NCBI GenBank assembly: GCA_014905825.1
Contig: JACGCN010000013.1
Location: 558,001-622,000 of the forward strand
Direction: 5' to 3'
DNA from: Lyophyllum atratum
Taxonomy: Eukaryota; Basidiomycota; Agaricomycetes; Agaricales; Lyophyllaceae
Length of the DNA stretch: 64,000 nt
Numbering within the stretch: position 1 is the first letter of the stretch; every line of letters begins with the position of its first letter. The translations under genes were made by a program, and so were the position numbers. Under the pieces are notes generated by a model. The model searched no databases. It was given only the letters and a program-made list of their open reading frames with translations, and had not been told where the DNA came from. Shown piece after piece: positions 44,700-57,192 of this stretch.

Positions 44700-46728
44700 C
44701 TATATGGTAGACCTACTAGTTCCACGACCCTCGGGAGCGAGCAGCGCAGTCGCCTCAGTAGCATACTCCTGACTTGTTCGGCGACGTATTTGCGGAGAGG
44801 CAGACACTTCATGGGCGCCATTCACATGATCAGCTCCGACCTCAACTCTTGGGGCCTCAGCGCGGCCTGGCGGTGAACCCTCCGACAACCCTTCTTCCAG
44901 AGCTCTATCATGTTCGCTTTGCTGTTTCTGCATGTCCATCTTTTTGTTTTCCTTGTTTTTCGTTACCTATATTCACCGAGCATGAGGCATAGCGTACACG
45001 ACCTGGTTTAGAGGTGGTACATACCGCGACATAGATGGCTGCTGTGATGATGATCAGAGCTCCGATTACGGACTCGAAGGGCGGCGTGGTGCCAAAGAAG
45101 ATCCACTGGAAGATTGCGGCGAATACCACCTTGAGGAGTCCAAAAGTCAGATAAAAAGGTGACGTGATTGATGCGCTGTAAATACCTGGGTGTAGATGGC
45201 GATTGGCCCTCTTCCTGCAGTCTCGCGCTGCAAGCCCATCGTCAGCAGACCCTGTCAATTCATATTTCAGATAGCCGTCTCCTCAATGTTGGTGTGTTTT
45301 TGTATGTACCTGAGCAATGAAGCCAAATAAGCCGATCATAATGAGGAGGGTAAGCCATTCAGGCTCATTTGGTACGACTATGGGGGTCCTTCGTACGATC
45401 ATTCTGCAGAGACTTGTTAGTACATATCACTAGTCCTGTACGTTTTAACACACGCAATAGCAGCATAGATGGTACTCTGAAAGGAGTGAGAGGCCATTGC
45501 ATGGAGTGGGTTTATCCGTCTCCCCATGGCTGCGATAGTAGTATCTAGAATCTGTCGTTACGTGCGGCGTCTAAAAGGCGCTGGAAGGAGGACTTACATG
45601 CACCAGCTGATCCCAAAACGCCAATCAACGCTAGGCTACAATTTCGAGTCATGCGCTGTCAATAACATGCAAGCATGGAACGAAGGACAGACACATACCC
45701 AACTCCTATTAGTCTCTTCTCTTGCTTTCTACCTTCCAAAATGCCTATCAATAACGGTTGGGCGGGAATAGGATTGGCGAAACGAGGCCCTGGCCGAGTG
45801 TTTCCGAACAGGGACGCAGGTCGCGCTATCAGTATGACTCCCAAAAGACTGACGACTAGAATGTCATGAATACCAAGACACTGGACGCCAGGGACAAGAA
45901 CACCTCTACTACTTACCGCTTGCTAGAGCTTGCCGTTTCGTGTACTTCTCCTTGAGAAAAATGGCCCCAAAGATACCAGTACAAAGTGGCGCCAGGAATG
46001 TCAATACAGTAGCTTCCGAAAGAGATAGATACTTCAGTGAAGCATATACGCCGATACTTCCAATGAACCTGATTGGACGCATTATCATTGACCCGCCTGA
46101 CACGGCTTCCAGATGAAGGTAAACGTACCCGAAAATCCCGCGCAACACAAGCAATAACCGAACACCTTTTGGACCCAACCACGGGTCAGGGACTTTAGCA
46201 CAAATCCTAAGTTACAGAAAATCAGCAAGTTTCAATTAGCTTCGCTCGAGGCCGAAGGAGGGAGAGACCATACATGTATGTCATGGCACAGATATAAGTT
46301 ATGGTCTACACGAAGTCTGATCAGCCCGATGACAGCCTGTAAGGTAAGGATACATACCATGCGGACGACTATCATCTGTAAGAAGCATGGGAGTCAATGA
46401 AATTCTTCGTTGTAAGTAGACACACCTCTAGCGTCGGTACAGGTGGGTCGATAGTGTTGAGCTTTTTCACGATAGCGTTCATCAAAGCTAGAAATGCCTG
46501 CGCTGCTGTCACAAGCAACAATCCGACGTTGTTCTTTGCAATTCCTTTTACAGCCAGATACTTCGCGTGCCACCTCCCCCTCTGCTGCAGCTGCACTTCA
46601 CCGTCGGGCAACTCCAGGGGGGATGGCTCCCTGGACCGTGCTGGAGTACCTAGAGGAGACTCAACAACGTCCGGGGGAACGTCGGTACCATGAGACGGCA
46701 AGGGGCTGTAGAGGCTACGAGACGACAT
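44700..46728 (-). CDS. EamA/DMT-superfamily transporter, copy 1
   Basis: About ten-helix membrane protein of the drug/metabolite transporter class; substrate unknown. Start 46728 MSSRSLYSPLPSHG; cytosolic N-terminus, then GLLLVTAAQAFLALMNAIVK (helix 1), DPPVPTLE, MIVVRM, DPWLGPKGVRLLLVLRG, GVYASLKYLSLSEATVLTFL, APLCTGIFGAIFLKEKYTKR, LGVILIARPASLF, ALIGVLGSAGAYTTIAAMGR, HAMASHSFQSTIYA, EWLTLLIMIGLFGFIAQ, LQRETAGRGPIAIYTQ, PPFESVIGALIIITAAIYV, and an acidic tail from HDRALEEGL to the stop at 44700. About ten small introns. First of three head-to-tail paralogues with ~2.7 kb spacing; the N-terminal and tail regions are the least conserved. Confidence 0.82.
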
Positions 46729-47473
46729 GACGTCGTTGTTCCGAGAAGTCCTTACTTGCGGGTTAGATGTTTGCGCGCGGATTGACAGGAACGGACGACG
46801 TTGGAAGGGCGCAACTGTGACTCAGGAAAAGGATCCAGGGCAAAATTCCATGCTGGCCGCGAAGACTCCGAATCTTGGAGTGAGAAGTACGAAAGAAGAG
46901 CTGACTCTATCGGCCTGGCCCGGATACCCAAAATTACGCTTACTGTATCGAGTCAATGGATGTTTCAGATCTGGACGTGGCGCCCCCCTTCCTCTTTTGT
47001 TATCACGACCATGTGCTCTGTACCGGAGAGCGTGAGTACGAGCCTGACGATAATTTTGAACAGAACATTACAATGCACAGAAATAATCTGGTATCCTTCC
47101 CCGCCGCAGAAAGAAATCGCTCCCAGTGATCAGATGATAGCACGAGTATGTACAGTTACCCATGTCACCCATCTCCACCATGGAAAAATTATCAATGTCG
47201 AGAGCGCATGCAACGGCATCAGGACGTGGCTAATCTGTCCACGAAATGATGTTAACATGAGTGCAAAGGAAAATCGTCTCGTAGGACACATGTTTCACCG
47301 CGTAAAACCAGAACGCACAATGGTATCTAACCACATTATCCTAGTTAGTAAATGCTTGGTGTCCTCACCAATATCCTTCTATACAATATCTGGCTAGATG
47401 GCTGAGATCCTCACTTCTACGAATCACTTCTCTGAAAGGACCGTGGCGCAACAGCCGAGAACGTCACCAGCGT
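46729..47473. promoter_or_regulatory. Promoter region of DMT copy 1
   Basis: atcggcctggcccggat at 46909-46925, ~181-197 bp before the start, is an imperfect relative of the ATCGG-N-CCGAT palindrome found before copies 2 and 3. A ccatgctgg block is also shared. Confidence 0.35.
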
Positions 47474-49482
47474 CTATGTCGACGCCTTTTCATCTCCGGT
47501 GCCCTCAGCAGCAGGAAGTGCTGTGGTATCGTCGAGAGCACCGCCTCGGGGTACAGAGAAATGCGTGGTCTGAGGGGCTTTGACCTTATGCGCGCCACTC
47601 GAACCTTCAGGTTCGTCCTTGACCACGGGACTTTGGTCTCCAAGGTGGCCCTCCAAGAGACCTTCCAACAAGCCTTCCTCGAGCGCTCCGTCACGTAATC
47701 CACGAAGCCTTACATTGTTCTTGCTTTTCTTCATTTGATCTTTTGTCACCTGTGTTCACCATGTATCAGTTATATAAATGGGCAGTGTTGCGGTGGGTAC
47801 ATACCGCAACGTAAAGGGCGGTTGTAATGATAATCAGGGTTCCAACAACTGATAGGACGGAGGGTGTGGTCTTGAAAAAGATCCGCTCCAGGACCGCAGC
47901 GAATACTATCTTTGGGAGCCCAATGTCAGATATATTAGGGAACTTCATATTGAGTGAGCTCCGAATACCTGTGTGTACACGGCGATGGATCCTCTTCCTG
48001 CTGTCTCGCGCTGCAAGCCCATCGTTAGAAGGATCTGGGGCGTATATGTCAGGGGAACATGTATTGAATCTGATGAGGGCCAATTACCTGTGCTATAAAG
48101 CCGAAGATGCCGATCATGACGAGAAGGCCAAGCCATTCAAGCTTTGTCGGCACAACGATTGGAGTTCTCTGGAGGACCAGCCTGAAAAATCGTTTTAGAA
48201 TGATAATGTCAGGCACTCCAGGCCACGTAATTGACATACGCGGCAACAGCAACGATGACGCTCTGTAGAGAGAAAGAGGTCAATGCGTGGAGTGGGTGTG
48301 CTCGTTTCCCGATCGCTGTAATTGATGTATCTGCAATTCGGCGTTCGACGCGCTCACTTGAAGAGTGTTGCAGAATGACTTACAGGCACCAGTCGAGCCA
48401 AGGACGCCTATCAACGCCACGCTGCATAGAGTTATGTCAGTAGCATGCAATACCAGGTACGGACAGCTCCTAACCCAACTGCGATCAGCCTTTCCTCCGG
48501 TGTTCCTTTTTCCGGATTTTCTGGCAAGCCCTGCTCAGCGATATCAATGGAAAGAGGGTCTGTTCGGTGAGCGTCTCCGAAGAGGAATGCGGGTCGTGCT
48601 ATCAGTACAACCCCAAGAAGGCTTATAACTAACAAGCATCGTCGTAAAGAAAACGCAGTATGACGGTAGACACCACACTCACTGCTTGCTAGTGCTTCCC
48701 TTTTTGTGTATCTCTCCTTCAAAAAAATGGCCCCAGAAATGCCTGTACATAGCGGAGCAAGGAACGTCAAAACAGTCGCATCCGAGAGTGATAGATACTG
48801 CAAGGAATAATATATGCCGAAAACACCAAAAAACCTGACAGTCGACGCGTTAGCGATCGCCCCACTTGCGTTTGAGATCACGTACCCCGAAAATCCGCGG
48901 AATACAAGCAATAACCGAACGCCTCTTGGGCCTAACCATGGGTCTGGCACCCCAGCATAGATCCTATGTGAAAGTTCTACTCAGATTTTGGATGGAGAAG
49001 GAGGGGCACTGCGTACATGTATACCATGGAGCATACGTAAGTTATGATCTTGGAATAGGTGGGCGCGATCAAGTCATGTCAGAAAAGAAAACGGTACGAA
49101 GCGTACCATTCGAACGGCAATCAACTAGAAGACAAACGCGATTTCAGTCAAGGCTCTCGAAGCCCTACTCATGATGGGAACTCACCTCAAACGTGGATAC
49201 AGGTGGGTCAATACTGTTGAGCCTTTTCACAGCGACATTCACTAAAGACAAAAACGCCTGCGCTCCCGTCACGAGCAACAGCCCCATATTGTTCTTGACA
49301 ATATCCACCACAGCCAGGTACTTTCGTCGCCATCTCCCTGCTTGCTGCATCTCATCCTCGGCGAGCTCCTCTGGAGTCGGAGGTTCCGATTCCGCGGTGT
49401 CGCGAGTAGCCCCAACGGCGAACGGTCTGGCGAAGTTTGCATACTCGGGCGTCAACGCTGTGTACGTGTTGCGGGACGACAT
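47474..49482 (-). CDS. EamA/DMT-superfamily transporter, copy 2
   Basis: Start placed at 49482 (MSSRNTYTALTPEYANF), matching copies 1 and 3; an in-frame codon 13 triplets upstream is less likely. Same core as copy 1: NNMGLLLVTGAQAFLSLVNV, DPWLGPRGVRLLLVFRG, YYSLQYLSLSDATVLTFLAP, FLKERYTKREALAS, LGVVLIARPAFLFGD, PTKLEWLGLLVMIGIFGFIA, GLQRETAGRGSIAVYTQ, PSVLSVVGTLIIITTALYVAV, then KKSKNNVRLRGLRDGALEEG and an acidic tail to the stop at 47474. EamA repeat architecture; substrate unknown. Closer to copy 3 than to copy 1. All splice sites inspected are canonical and no break was seen. Confidence 0.8.
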
Positions 49483-50153
49483 GACTCTTCGTGGCACAGG
49501 TAAGCACCAAGCAAGTCTCACTGCAATGCTTGTTGTATGGTTCCTTGGAGAAGCTTGCAGGCCTCGCTAGTGTCCAGGAAATTGAGGAAAGAAGCTGGAA
49601 GTACAAAGGGGCGAGGAACAGGGCTCCGCAGATTCGAACAGCATGCTGTTCCAAAAAATACCTGCGCCGAAATGATCAATGAAATCACAAAATGACTTGT
49701 CTAATCGGGCCGATAAAGCCGGAATCGGTTGTCTCCAACCTGGAGCTACTGGAGTACGGTGACGCTGATATATAGTAATGAGTATGGTACATTGATTAAG
49801 TAGCAAGCTTCAGATTCTATTTGCCATGGGTGTCCTGGCATACGGTGCGGCTCAATGGTATTCTTGTAATTTTCATGACAGAGACGAAAAGACAATTAAT
49901 AAGAAGTTCCTCCCACCATGACTCAAGTGTAAATTGATGTCTAAGTTAACCATATCAGCTGTTCAGTTCATTGTTGTACCTAGTACTTAGCATGTAGTAA
50001 AATCAGCGCCCACAAATGTATCTATGCTCTCGAGAGGCTTGTACATCATCCTCGTCTATCCATGCGAAATTCCGCTAATACAATACCTATCTAGATGCCC
50101 TTGCTACCAGCCACATGTTGGGACTGGCGCGTAATGAGAAACTATATCACTGT
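49483..50153. promoter_or_regulatory. Promoter region of DMT copy 2 with palindrome
   Basis: ATCGGGCCGAT at 49704-49714 is an 11 bp palindrome 222 bp upstream of the start of copy 2. A gatcaatgaaatcac block lies beside it, resembling gatgaaattac before copy 3. Confidence 0.45.
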
Positions 50154-52152
50154 CTATATAGGAGCCTTAGTATCCTCGCTGCCCTCATGGAGTGGCAGCG
50201 CCGTGGTCTCTTCAAGTTCATCCTCTTGGCTGTCGAGGGAACGTGTTTTCTGAGCCGCACACACCTCACGAGACCTATCCGAGTCCCCAGGTGTGCCCTT
50301 GAGACCTTGCTCTTCCACATGGCCCGCTAATAGACCATCTAGCAATCCTTCTTCAAGCGCTCCTTCAGGTACTCCACTGAGTCTGAGGATGCTCTTATTT
50401 TTCTTTGTTTGAGTCTTCGTCAACTACATAAGCAGCAGATTAGCTGTGGCGATATCGGCGATCATAGCTAGTACATACCGCAACATAAAGGGCGGCCGTG
50501 ATGATGATCACAGTTCCGATGACGGACAGGATGGAAGGCGTTGTCTGGAAGAAGATGCGTTCCAGAACCGCAGCGAAGACCACCTACGAGATTCGTGATA
50601 TCAGGACAAAAGAACTAGAAGGAGGGATGAGCTATACGCACCTGAGTATACACAGCGGTAGATGCTCTGCCCGCCGTTTCTCGCTGTAAGCCCATCGTGA
50701 GAAGGACCTTAGTTTGTATTATCAGTAAAGACATCCATGACGTCGATGATGTATGCATACCTGGGCAATAAACCCGAAGACACCGATCAGAATGAGAAGA
50801 GCAAGCCATTCAACCTCAGTCGGCACAACTATCGGCGTCTTCTGGATGATCATCCTGGAAGGACGTAGTATCAAAAACTTAGCAGTTGGCTGTCATGTAG
50901 ACGTACGCGATGACGGCCACAATCACACACTGCGAGGAGAAAGAGGTCATCGCATGGAGCGGGTGTGCTCGCTTCCCGATGGCCGTGATAGATGTATCTG
51001 AAGACGTTTAGTATTTACGACCAGCGTCCAAGAGACTGAGATAGTGACATACAGGCACCGGTTGCACCAAGAACACCGATCAACGAAACACTGGGATAAC
51101 CTATGTCAATTATAGGCACAACCTCGAATGATAAAAGGTTGTACCCAACAGCAATCAATCTCTGCTCTGATGTCACCGTTTCTGACGCCAATTGCGCGAC
51201 ATTAGGATCGGTTGACAAAGTGTGTATGGTGTTGACATCTCCGAAGAGGAAGGCCGGACGTGCTATTAATACAACTCCAAAAAGACTAAAAACTGGAAAT
51301 GGGGATCAGCCTCAAATCTGGATTGACGAGCGTGACAATGGTCATGCTTACTGCTTGCGAAAGCCTCCCTCGCCGTATACCTCTCTTTCAAAAAGATCGC
51401 CCCACAGATGCCTGTACATAGCGGCGCAAGGAACGTCAAGACAGTCGCGTCTGATAGAGATAGATATTGTAATGAATAATATATGCCCAGAAGTCCGAAA
51501 AACCTGCAAATTGAGGGTTATTGACCAGCCCACTTCTTCGTTGGTAGACGTACCCGGAAGACCCGCGGAATACAAGCAATAATCGAACACCTTTCGGGCC
51601 CAAGAACGGGTCAGGCACTTTGGCATAAATCCTAGAACCAAGCTGCCTTTAGGTTTCGCGAATGAAGAAAAAAACGCAGAACATACATGTAGGCCATGGA
51701 AAACACGTAAGTTATGATCTAGACAAACAATCGGCTGTGATGAGAGGCGTAGCAGCACAGAAAGCAGTCGGGGATACATACCATTCGAACGGCGATCAGC
51801 TGCGAGGTAACGTCGCGTAAATCGATGGTTTTTGAAGTCTTTCATTAGGACACACCTCAAATGTCGACACGGGTGGGTCGATACTGTTAAGCTTTTTCAC
51901 AAAGACATTCATCAAAGAGAAAAATGCCTGAGATGCTGTTACGAGCAGCAGCCCAACATTGCTTTTCAAAACCTCCCCCACAACCAAATACTTTGCCCGC
52001 CATCTTCCTGTCTGTTGCGCACTGTCGTTGACGAGCTCTTCAGGGGTGGGTGGTTCCGACGCTACAGCGTCTTGAGGGGTCTCTGCAGTGTTTGACCTGG
52101 AAAAGGTGGCATATTCGGGCGTCGACGCTGTGTATGCGTTACGGGACGACAT
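50154..52152 (-). CDS. EamA/DMT-superfamily transporter, copy 3
   Basis: Start 52152 MSSRNAYTASTPEYATF. Core as in copies 1 and 2: NVGLLLVTASQAFFSLMNVF, DPPVSTFE, DPFLGPKGVRLLLVFRG, GIYYSLQYLSLSDATVLTFL, APLCTGICGAIFLKERYT, SLIGVLGATGACMSL, EWLALLILIGVFGFIAQ, LQRETAGRASTAVYTQ, PSILSVIGTVIIITAALYVAV, then KKNKSILRLSGVPEGALEEG and a tail ending at 50154. Intact as far as seen. The three copies probably arose by tandem duplication, with copies 2 and 3 the younger pair. Membrane transporter of unknown substrate, possibly a metabolite exporter. Confidence 0.8.
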
Positions 52153-53300
52153 AGAGTTTGTGTGGGCCGCAAAGCAACAGGTAATCCCCGCACAAGTGCT
52201 GGTTGGTTTGGGGAACGCGGAAGCTCAACGGGCCTGGCGTGAGCTGGGACAAAAGAAGAACAACTCTAGAAGAACAGCCCAGAAATCAGGACACCGACTC
52301 GGCGCTTGGAACGCCATGCTGCCCTGAAGGGGGTGCCTCGCGTGTTGATGAAATTACGAGGAAATTAACCACATGATCGGCCCGATGCCACCGGTATCTG
52401 TAACAATTACGTTTTGTCTGCAGGATCATGATATCGATGGTCCTAATTACTATCCTTGACCATCCATACGATATTTAATTCAGTACTCGTTGACCTTTCT
52501 TCCTTCAAAACTGTGATATACATAAAGTCCTGCAGAAGAGGTTTGGGAAGAAAACATTGTCCCTCGACCTCGGAGTTGAGCACTCTGGCATCCGCGGGCG
52601 TTGAATTGGCTTAATGTCGGTATTCTGGGGCTTGCTGTCACATTCATTCAAGGGTCTGAAAGATTCGTATTCGTTCCATGAACCTTTTTCTCCAGAAGTC
52701 AGAAAACCCGAGGAATCCAGGATAGTTATATGTCTTGACCGGTCTGATCTATGAAGCGCTACTTAGGAGAAATAAATACACTTTGGAGTGGCCAGAAGAT
52801 CGTGACTGCGTAAATCGTGTCAGGCTCTGCTTTAAAGAGCCATGTAAAATCCGTCCTGCCACTGGTTATTAGCGAATGCTTGCGATCGCAAGGACCATGA
52901 CTTGGTTAAGACGCGTATAAACATGGTCAAGTAGATATTGAACGCGATCGCTGATCTTCGCCGATCGGCCGACGCCAACTGTTTACTATGCCTGAAGGCG
53001 TACCTGTCTCCTAACTGCAGGGATCCTGAGATACACTTGAGTCTCGCATACTCCGTACATTTAAACAGCCTCTGATCCTGTTAGCACTAGTGGGAGCCCG
53101 CTCTGTATATCTGGCCTTGCGTAGCGACACCATGTTAACGAAGACCATTCCTCAAAAATGATCACCTTTCCTTGAAGTGCGACACACTTGTAACGAGACC
53201 CTGTGCTAGACAATCAATTCTTGACCAGTCAATAGTGAGAGATTTAGAAAATTGATTATCTGAATCAAATAGGTTATGTCCTCCATCGTCTCCCGAGCCT
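52153..53300. promoter_or_regulatory. Promoter of DMT copy 3, then empty sequence
   Basis: ATCGGCCCGAT at 52376-52386 lies 224 bp upstream of the start of copy 3, nearly the same place as in copy 2. From about 52450 to 53300 nothing recognisable was seen. Confidence 0.45.
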
Positions 53301-56300
53301 CACAATGAAGTGTATGTACAATCTAGAACCCAAGTGTCGAAGTTGTCTATAAGTCTAGACGTACCTCGGTTCACAGACGCACTACGACTTCGAGTCTTTG
53401 ACGTTCTGGCCTCTGTCACAAATCTAGACTGGACGATGTGGCATCTAGGACTACGAGCGGCCTTACTCTTGCCGGACGTTACGAAGAGCGCCGACATCCG
53501 TCACGTATCCAATAGACACCCGAAGTATGACATACCATGCACCTGTCTTCATGCGAGCACCAAGATAAGCCCACTCCATGCTATAGTCCCAGTAGAAACG
53601 GAACGACTGCCATCTTAACCGGTGCGAAGATCATCACGCCACAACAGCCAGGGCACCCCTTCTCCACGTTCCCCGGAACATACACGTCGGAGGGGGGACG
53701 TCTGTCTATCTGGACGGGTTCTGTCGAGCCGGAACTCGTTTCAGGAGGAGCTGAGCTAGTCCAGGACGGGGTAATCCGTTTCAACCCACCGATGATCCAG
53801 CTCACACGCCAAACGAGCTGAAGGCGGTGAGGTATGACGGTGATTGACAGAGAAGGTAATCTAATCTGGGATCCAATAAGGCGAACGAATAGACCGGGCA
53901 CCTCCTCGTCGATCGCGTGAATCGGGTGCAAGACTATGGCGCCAGTGGATGCCGAGAGCCGGATGCCCAGATAAGGAGGCCATTGTGGGTTTGAGGGGGA
54001 CAGCCTCGACAGGCCTGGGAGGGAACGTCCTCGTTGCAGGATGAGCATGTGGTGTCGGTGATCAAAATCAGGAAGCAGGATAGGAAGAAGTCAACTGTAT
54101 GACAGGCACGTGAGATCGTGAGGGCAGATTGAGGGGCGGAGTTATAGATTGGCGCCATTCCTCGACATATTGCTTCGATCGTGTGTGAGTGATCAATGTT
54201 TGGATCGCTATGCTGTTCGGTATGATGCGAGCGGTGTAGATCTCGGAATGCGAAACGGCCTCCGTGTAAGGTAGATGCCATCCTGAGGATAAGAGACCTC
54301 TGTAGGTTGAGGCAATGTTTCTAGACAATAGGCCAAGACCTATTAGATAGAAAAAGCGCGGACTGATACCCGGCGATACACGGTGAGCAATGAATAGAGC
54401 GTGACAAGCGGAACCCTCGATCAGGGGGCTGAAAGACGACAGGGACCATCTTGAAGGCAGAATCGACCTGAACGAGACAAGAGGAGACGTTGAACAAGGG
54501 TTCGGGGCCGTAGGGAATAGAGTATACCGATCAACAGATCTACGGATCGCTTAAATGCCTGTAACTTGTAAATTCAGTTAGATTGCACGCAGTGATCTAC
54601 GGATCTACGTACCAGAACGGCGTTGATGCTCGCATAGATATCAGATCGGAAGGCGGCCATCTATCTGCTGCTCGACGGATCGCACATTTTGTTCAAGGAA
54701 GCGTAGTGGAAAATAGCGAGACATAGCTCCACAGATGCAACGGAGGCAGAGATGCAGACCTCACCAAATGCTGTCGAAATTGTCGCGGAGGGGCGCACCG
54801 TGAGGGTTGGGCAGTCCGTGGTCACAGGAGCACTTTTCATGGTTCGCGATCTTGATGAATGAAAGTTCACGATCACCGCACCAGTGTTGAAGCGCGAAGG
54901 AACGGTGAGGCTGGCTTCAGTAGCGCCAGAGGAAACTCGGCCGACAATATCATGACCAAAGGGTGAACTGGTCAGTGCAGTTCGCCGATAACGGCGACCT
55001 CACTATGCCTCCTTGATACGGACAACGCTGACAGCGCTTTAAACCTGTAGTAGGGTAAAAGCCCAAGGAGAAATGAACACCCTGCCTCGTGTCGTGCGAG
55101 GCCGTCGTCCAAGGGTTCCATGGTCGCATGGCCCTTGTGAGAGCTCAACCCAGCTTTTGAGGCGCGCCGATGATGAGGTAATAAATGAGGGGAACTAGTG
55201 GCGGGGGACACGGAAGGACTAATATTTCGTACAGCACCCAACGTCTCCGTCGTGACAAATGGAGTCAATTAGTCCAAGTTAACACCTGAATACATGATTA
55301 GCAGCCTGATTCAAAGCAGAAATGACCTACTAGTACTGCCAAAATTGCCGTCCCGTTTCCTCCTACCATCCAAATAAGCTCCAAGATGAGCGAACACATG
55401 CAGCGCAGCACTCCATAAGTTTAGGAGCCCACGATCCCGAGGGAACCGCCGTATCCTTGGGCATGGAGGCGCTCCAGTGAACGACGGAACAAGTTCAGCC
55501 CCGACCCTCCGGGCCAACTTACACCCAGAGCCTCCGCAGTGTTGTATGCGATAGAACGAATTACTGGCACCGTGCATACCGGGTCATAGAGCAAGAAAGA
55601 CGTCCCACCACTGACACACCATTGAATTGCATCGGGAGTGACGTGAAGGAATCGTACATATTTAGGAGCCCTGAGCTGGTTCGCCGAGCAAAGTCCGGGT
55701 AGTGTGCGATTCGAATGGGGAGAGCTACTGCGGAGAGGTGCGGATGCAGGGGGTGTCCATTGGCATTAGTTACATATCCCGAGTGGGTGGTACAGAGCGG
55801 GTTCACGTGCACCATGGTGACTCCAGAACCGCGGCAGCCCCTAGAAAATCGCAAAGCACCTCCAGATGGATGGGGAACGGAGGTCAGAAGACTACGCCAA
55901 AAAGAGGAGGTTCCAGTCAAAATCTGAGAGCTCAGGAGACGACAGAACGCCAAACTTAGACGGCCTGACGGCCGGTGTCCATGGCAAAACGTTGAGGCTC
56001 GGGGCGGGGGGGCGGATGTTTGCGCGTGTATGGCGGCATCCTCCGAACCTCGGCGTCGCGTTGTTCCGAAATCTGTTCCGTTCCGTCAAGGAAATGCGGT
56101 TTCCCGACCTGATCGGGAAACGTGCTGACTGACCGTTGATGCTGGTCCCAAGGTCGCGAATGTTCTGGCGAAGCGCCACGACAGGCTCCATGGAAAATCC
56201 ACCAGCTGCGATATGTAGTTCGTTTGGCTTGGCTGTCCCGATAGGAGTAAGCAAAAGGCTCCGATGGCGTAGGATGTGCACCATGACAGTGCGGGGGGTG

Positions 56301-57192
56301 CGCTGCGGTCCGCCGTAATTGAATTGAATGTCGATTTCAAAGCTGCGGAAGAAAAAAAAACTGAACCGTTCGAACTCGTACAAGCTCATTACGGACGCGA
56401 CGTACTGACTCAACGACGGTACAGCCAACCCATGACGAATATGAGGTACCGGGACATATGCATGTACCGCAGCCATCGGTTCCCAACCTGACAGCCAGCC
56501 CCGAACAAGCATCGAGTTCTGACACAAGATATCAATTTTTAAATCTTCAAATCGTAACGATGGAATAAGGGGTCATCTGGTAGTAGTATGATAGTAATAT
56601 AAGCCAGCCCTACAAGGTGAATAAGCACGATTCAAGTAGAATATTAAAAAGAAGCGAGGGACGAGGGCGAGCGGTGTATGCATGTGTGTAGAGCGTGAAT
56701 CAAGATCATGAACGAGGGATAAGAGGCGAGGGCGGGGGAAGGGAACGGGAAGAAGAACAAGAACGAGACCCGAAACGCGGAACGAGAACAAAGAATGAGG
56801 AGAGGAGAGGAGGGCATGTCAATCTATTAAACAAGAAACAAGGAGCGATAATAACTACACGTCAAAGAGCGAAAAAAAAAGTCAAGAAAAGAGGTAAGTA
56901 TAAGTAGTACAATTAACCCCACCCTCTCTGGGGCGGGGGGCGTGGGGGGGTGGTACGATCCGTTTCCATCGACGGCTTTTTTGTTTTTATTTTCGTTTTC
57001 GTTTTGTGCGAGACGAGGCGGCGGCGTGCGGGTGGGTGCGGTGTGTCGGAGAAGAACTAAAGGCGACGGCGTGTAGGCGGGGTGTGTCGGAGAGAGAACT
57101 AAAGGAAAAGGTGAAATCCAAAATATACGTATACTTTTGAAGCCGCCGCCGCGTCGTCCTCGCGAGGGGGGAGTAGCTCGCGCCAGTGAAGC
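53301..57192. other. Gene-poor stretch with unassigned open frames
   Basis: No confident gene. On the minus strand, frames 54328-54068 (RNIASTYRGLLSSGWHLPY, EIYTARIIPNSIAIQTL), 54048-53581 (PYLGIRLSASTGAIVLHPIH, SDVYVPGNVEKGCPGCCG) and 56527-55892 (FEIDIQFNYGG, ARFPIRSGNRIS) read like protein but could not be joined into one model. On the plus strand 53537-53821 (FSTFPGTYTSEGGRLSIWTG) is an alternative reading of the same DNA. From 56640 to 56900 the plus strand is a purine-rich tract, probably the 3' side of the next gene. Confidence 0.3.
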
